Source: Phytophthora quininea (Eukaryota > Oomycota > Peronosporomycetes > Peronosporales > Peronosporaceae). From it: a stretch of DNA of 19,979 nt. The notes beneath the pieces were generated by a model that saw nothing but the letters and a program-made list of their open reading frames with translations, was not told the origin of the DNA and made no database searches. Positions 18,801-19,979 of the stretch are shown here, piece by piece. The translations under genes were made by a program, and so were the position numbers. The stretch's first letter is position 1, and the number at the start of each line of letters is the position of its first letter. The stretch covers positions 1 to 19,979 of the forward strand of contig JAAVTG010000947.1 in NCBI GenBank assembly GCA_011947345.1, written 5' to 3'.

Positions 18801-19979
18801 AGATGGGAATGCCGCTCGAACACGTTAAACTAAAAGCATCAGCGGAAGGATTAGATGGGGAGTTGCTCTCGACACCTGATGCATTACTCAATGAAGACGG
18901 AAGCACGTTCATCGAAGATGCGAGAGAAGATGCCAGCGCCGTCAAATCAGTTCCTGTAAAAGAGCACGAGAAATTTGCCAAATTTTTCAAACTTATGAAA
19001 ATGGGGATGCCGCTAGAGCACATTAAATTGAAGGTTTCAGCGGAAGGATTAGATCCTGAGCTTCTTTCCACTCCTGACGTGATAGTCGATGAGGACGGAA
19101 AGAAAATAGAAGCCTCATCTGAGCTGCCGAAGGCCACACCAGTGAAGGATCACGAAAAGTTTGCTAAATTTTTCAAGCTCCTGAAAATGGGGATGCCAAT
19201 GGAGCATGTGAAGTTAAAGGCTTCATCGGAAGGTCTGGATGCGAACTTGCTGGAGACCCCAGATAAACTGGTTGGCGAAGATGGAAAGGAAGTGGTTGAC
19301 GAAGCACCTAGTGCAAAAGGAATTCCTGTAAAGGAGCACGAGAAGTTTGCAAAGTTTTTCAAATTGATGAAGATGGGAATGCCAATGCCCCACATTAAAC
19401 TGAAGGCGACCTCAGAAGGCTTAGACAGCGATCTTCTGGACACGCCTGACAAGCTGGTAGACGCAGACGGCAAGGAGATTAAAAGTGGTGGTGGTAAAAG
19501 GTGAAGGCGTCGGAACACCCAAGCTACGTCAAGTATTTTAAGTTATTGAAGATGGGGATGCCGCGCCCACAGTTAGAGCTGAAGATGAACGCGGAGTCAT
19601 TAGATCCAAAAGTATTGAATACGCCGGACGAGATGATTCCGGAAGAGCTGTCAGAAACCGCGCCAAAGGTACCAGAAAAACCTGTCCCGACGGCGCCACC
19701 GAAGCCCAAACTCCGAAATTTGTACTGGGAAGCTGTAAAGGGAGAGAGCACCGCTGGTACTATATGGGAAAGCTTCGAGAGGGAAGAACAACAACAAGGG
19801 ACCGAGGAGTCCGCACCGCCTGCGGGATCTGTGAGTGTTGCGGATTTGTTTGCTGCACGGAACAAGCAACTGCAACCAAAATCTGAAGCGCCAAAGATGG
19901 ACAAAGTGTTGGACAAATTTGTAGACCAGTTGTCTGATATCTTTGTGAACAAACCTCCCAAAGCAAAGGAGGCTGAATT
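15854..19979 (+). CDS. PDZ-GBD/FH3-repeat-FH2 formin, 3' end beyond window
   Basis: Formins nucleate and elongate actin filaments. The order here is: Ser-rich start; PDZ domain (about 15929-16218; GPLGLDLR carboxylate-binding loop, VGDILQIIHKTPIDD); GBD/FH3 armadillo region (about 16330-17230; LKRGVPEDVMDELIRIES, KYTLQLLGIVCYNSAAGHTA), which in diaphanous-type formins binds Rho GTPase and mediates autoinhibition; a Ser/Pro-rich insert (17230-17660); the rest of FH3 with a coiled-coil-like dimerisation part (LRNQLDNMEKQIDVFEQFM, LLSILQQLLFIPGD); an acidic linker; eight WASHC3-like repeats (18186-19640); a short proline stretch; and the FH2 start (KLRNLYWEAV, GTIW) from about 19700. The first in-frame ATG after the upstream stop is 15854; ATG 15769 is possible with a frame change. 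Four -1 frame breaks (about 17998, 18086, 18596, 19497) interrupt it and are probably sequence errors. There is no long FH1. Confidence 0.8.
18186..19640 (+). repeat. eight tandem WASHC3(CCDC53)-like repeats in the formin
   Basis: Eight copies of a roughly 60-66 residue unit occur head to tail. The core is (E/D)HEKFAKFFKLMKMGMP, then hydrophobic-K/E-L-K-x-S-x-E-G-LD, then LL-x-TPD and an acidic linker with DEDG. Copies 3 to 7 are nearly identical. Copies 1, 2 and 8 are more divergent: copy 1 has an irregular SSEIQSFDP, and copy 8 has HPSYVKYFKLL and NAESLDP. The core resembles the short helical motif of WASH complex subunit 3 and the similar motif N-terminal to FH2 or WH2 regions in other protist formins. 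This is a recollection of the family, not a search result. Frame breaks lie inside copy 3 (about 18596) and between copies 7 and 8 (about 19497). Confidence 0.8.

Noticed and set aside
17990..19504. Programmed ribosomal frameshifting in the formin
   Set aside because: Four same-direction shifts in one gene, with similar breaks in neighbouring SF3A1, and no slippery heptamer or obvious stimulatory structure. Base dropout explains them better.
18688..19518. Minus-strand open frames opposite the formin repeats
   Set aside because: Repetitive antisense shadows of the repeat array with no independent domain.

Overview
The window looks like an oomycete nuclear genome (Peronosporales-like, for example Phytophthora). 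The reasons are a decayed transposon cluster beside compact genes, introns of about 59-83 nt, initiator-like TCAYTYY elements upstream of genes, and protein sequences that fit oomycete families as I know them. The species is an inference. No database search was possible.

Positions 1-10,100 are a transposon graveyard. It holds a possible LTR-type promoter (TATAAATA) and a palindrome, then a decayed gene of unknown product (about 804-2301), an unknown fragment (2830-3146), a Ty3/gypsy-type gag remnant (3395-3980), a Helitron Rep (HUH) fragment on the plus strand (4519-5187), the N-terminal part of a probable DDE transposase (5271-6079), and a Helitron Rep-C/helicase remnant on the minus strand (6588-10100). 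All carry stops and frameshifts. The two Helitron parts cover different portions of the same kind of protein on opposite strands.

Positions 10,650-19,979 are a host gene block: a mitochondrial HscB/Jac1-type J-protein for iron-sulfur cluster assembly (plus, 6 exons), the splicing factor SF3A1 (minus, 3 exons, tail to tail with HscB), a 197-residue PLAC8-motif cysteine-rich protein (minus, 4 exons), and, divergently from it, a large formin (plus, running off the window). The formin has a PDZ domain, a GBD/FH3 region split by a Ser/Pro-rich insert, eight tandem WASHC3(CCDC53)-like repeats in place of a long proline-rich FH1, and the start of FH2. The host genes do not form one pathway; iron-sulfur biogenesis, pre-mRNA splicing and actin assembly are simply neighbours.

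The conserved genes SF3A1 and the formin contain several single-base frame breaks. Most can be explained by one base missing from, or next to, a homopolymer run. I read these as sequence or assembly errors rather than gene death or recoding. The formin domain architecture and its repeat array are the most interesting biology. I see no CRISPR array, tRNA, rRNA, defence system or virus gene.
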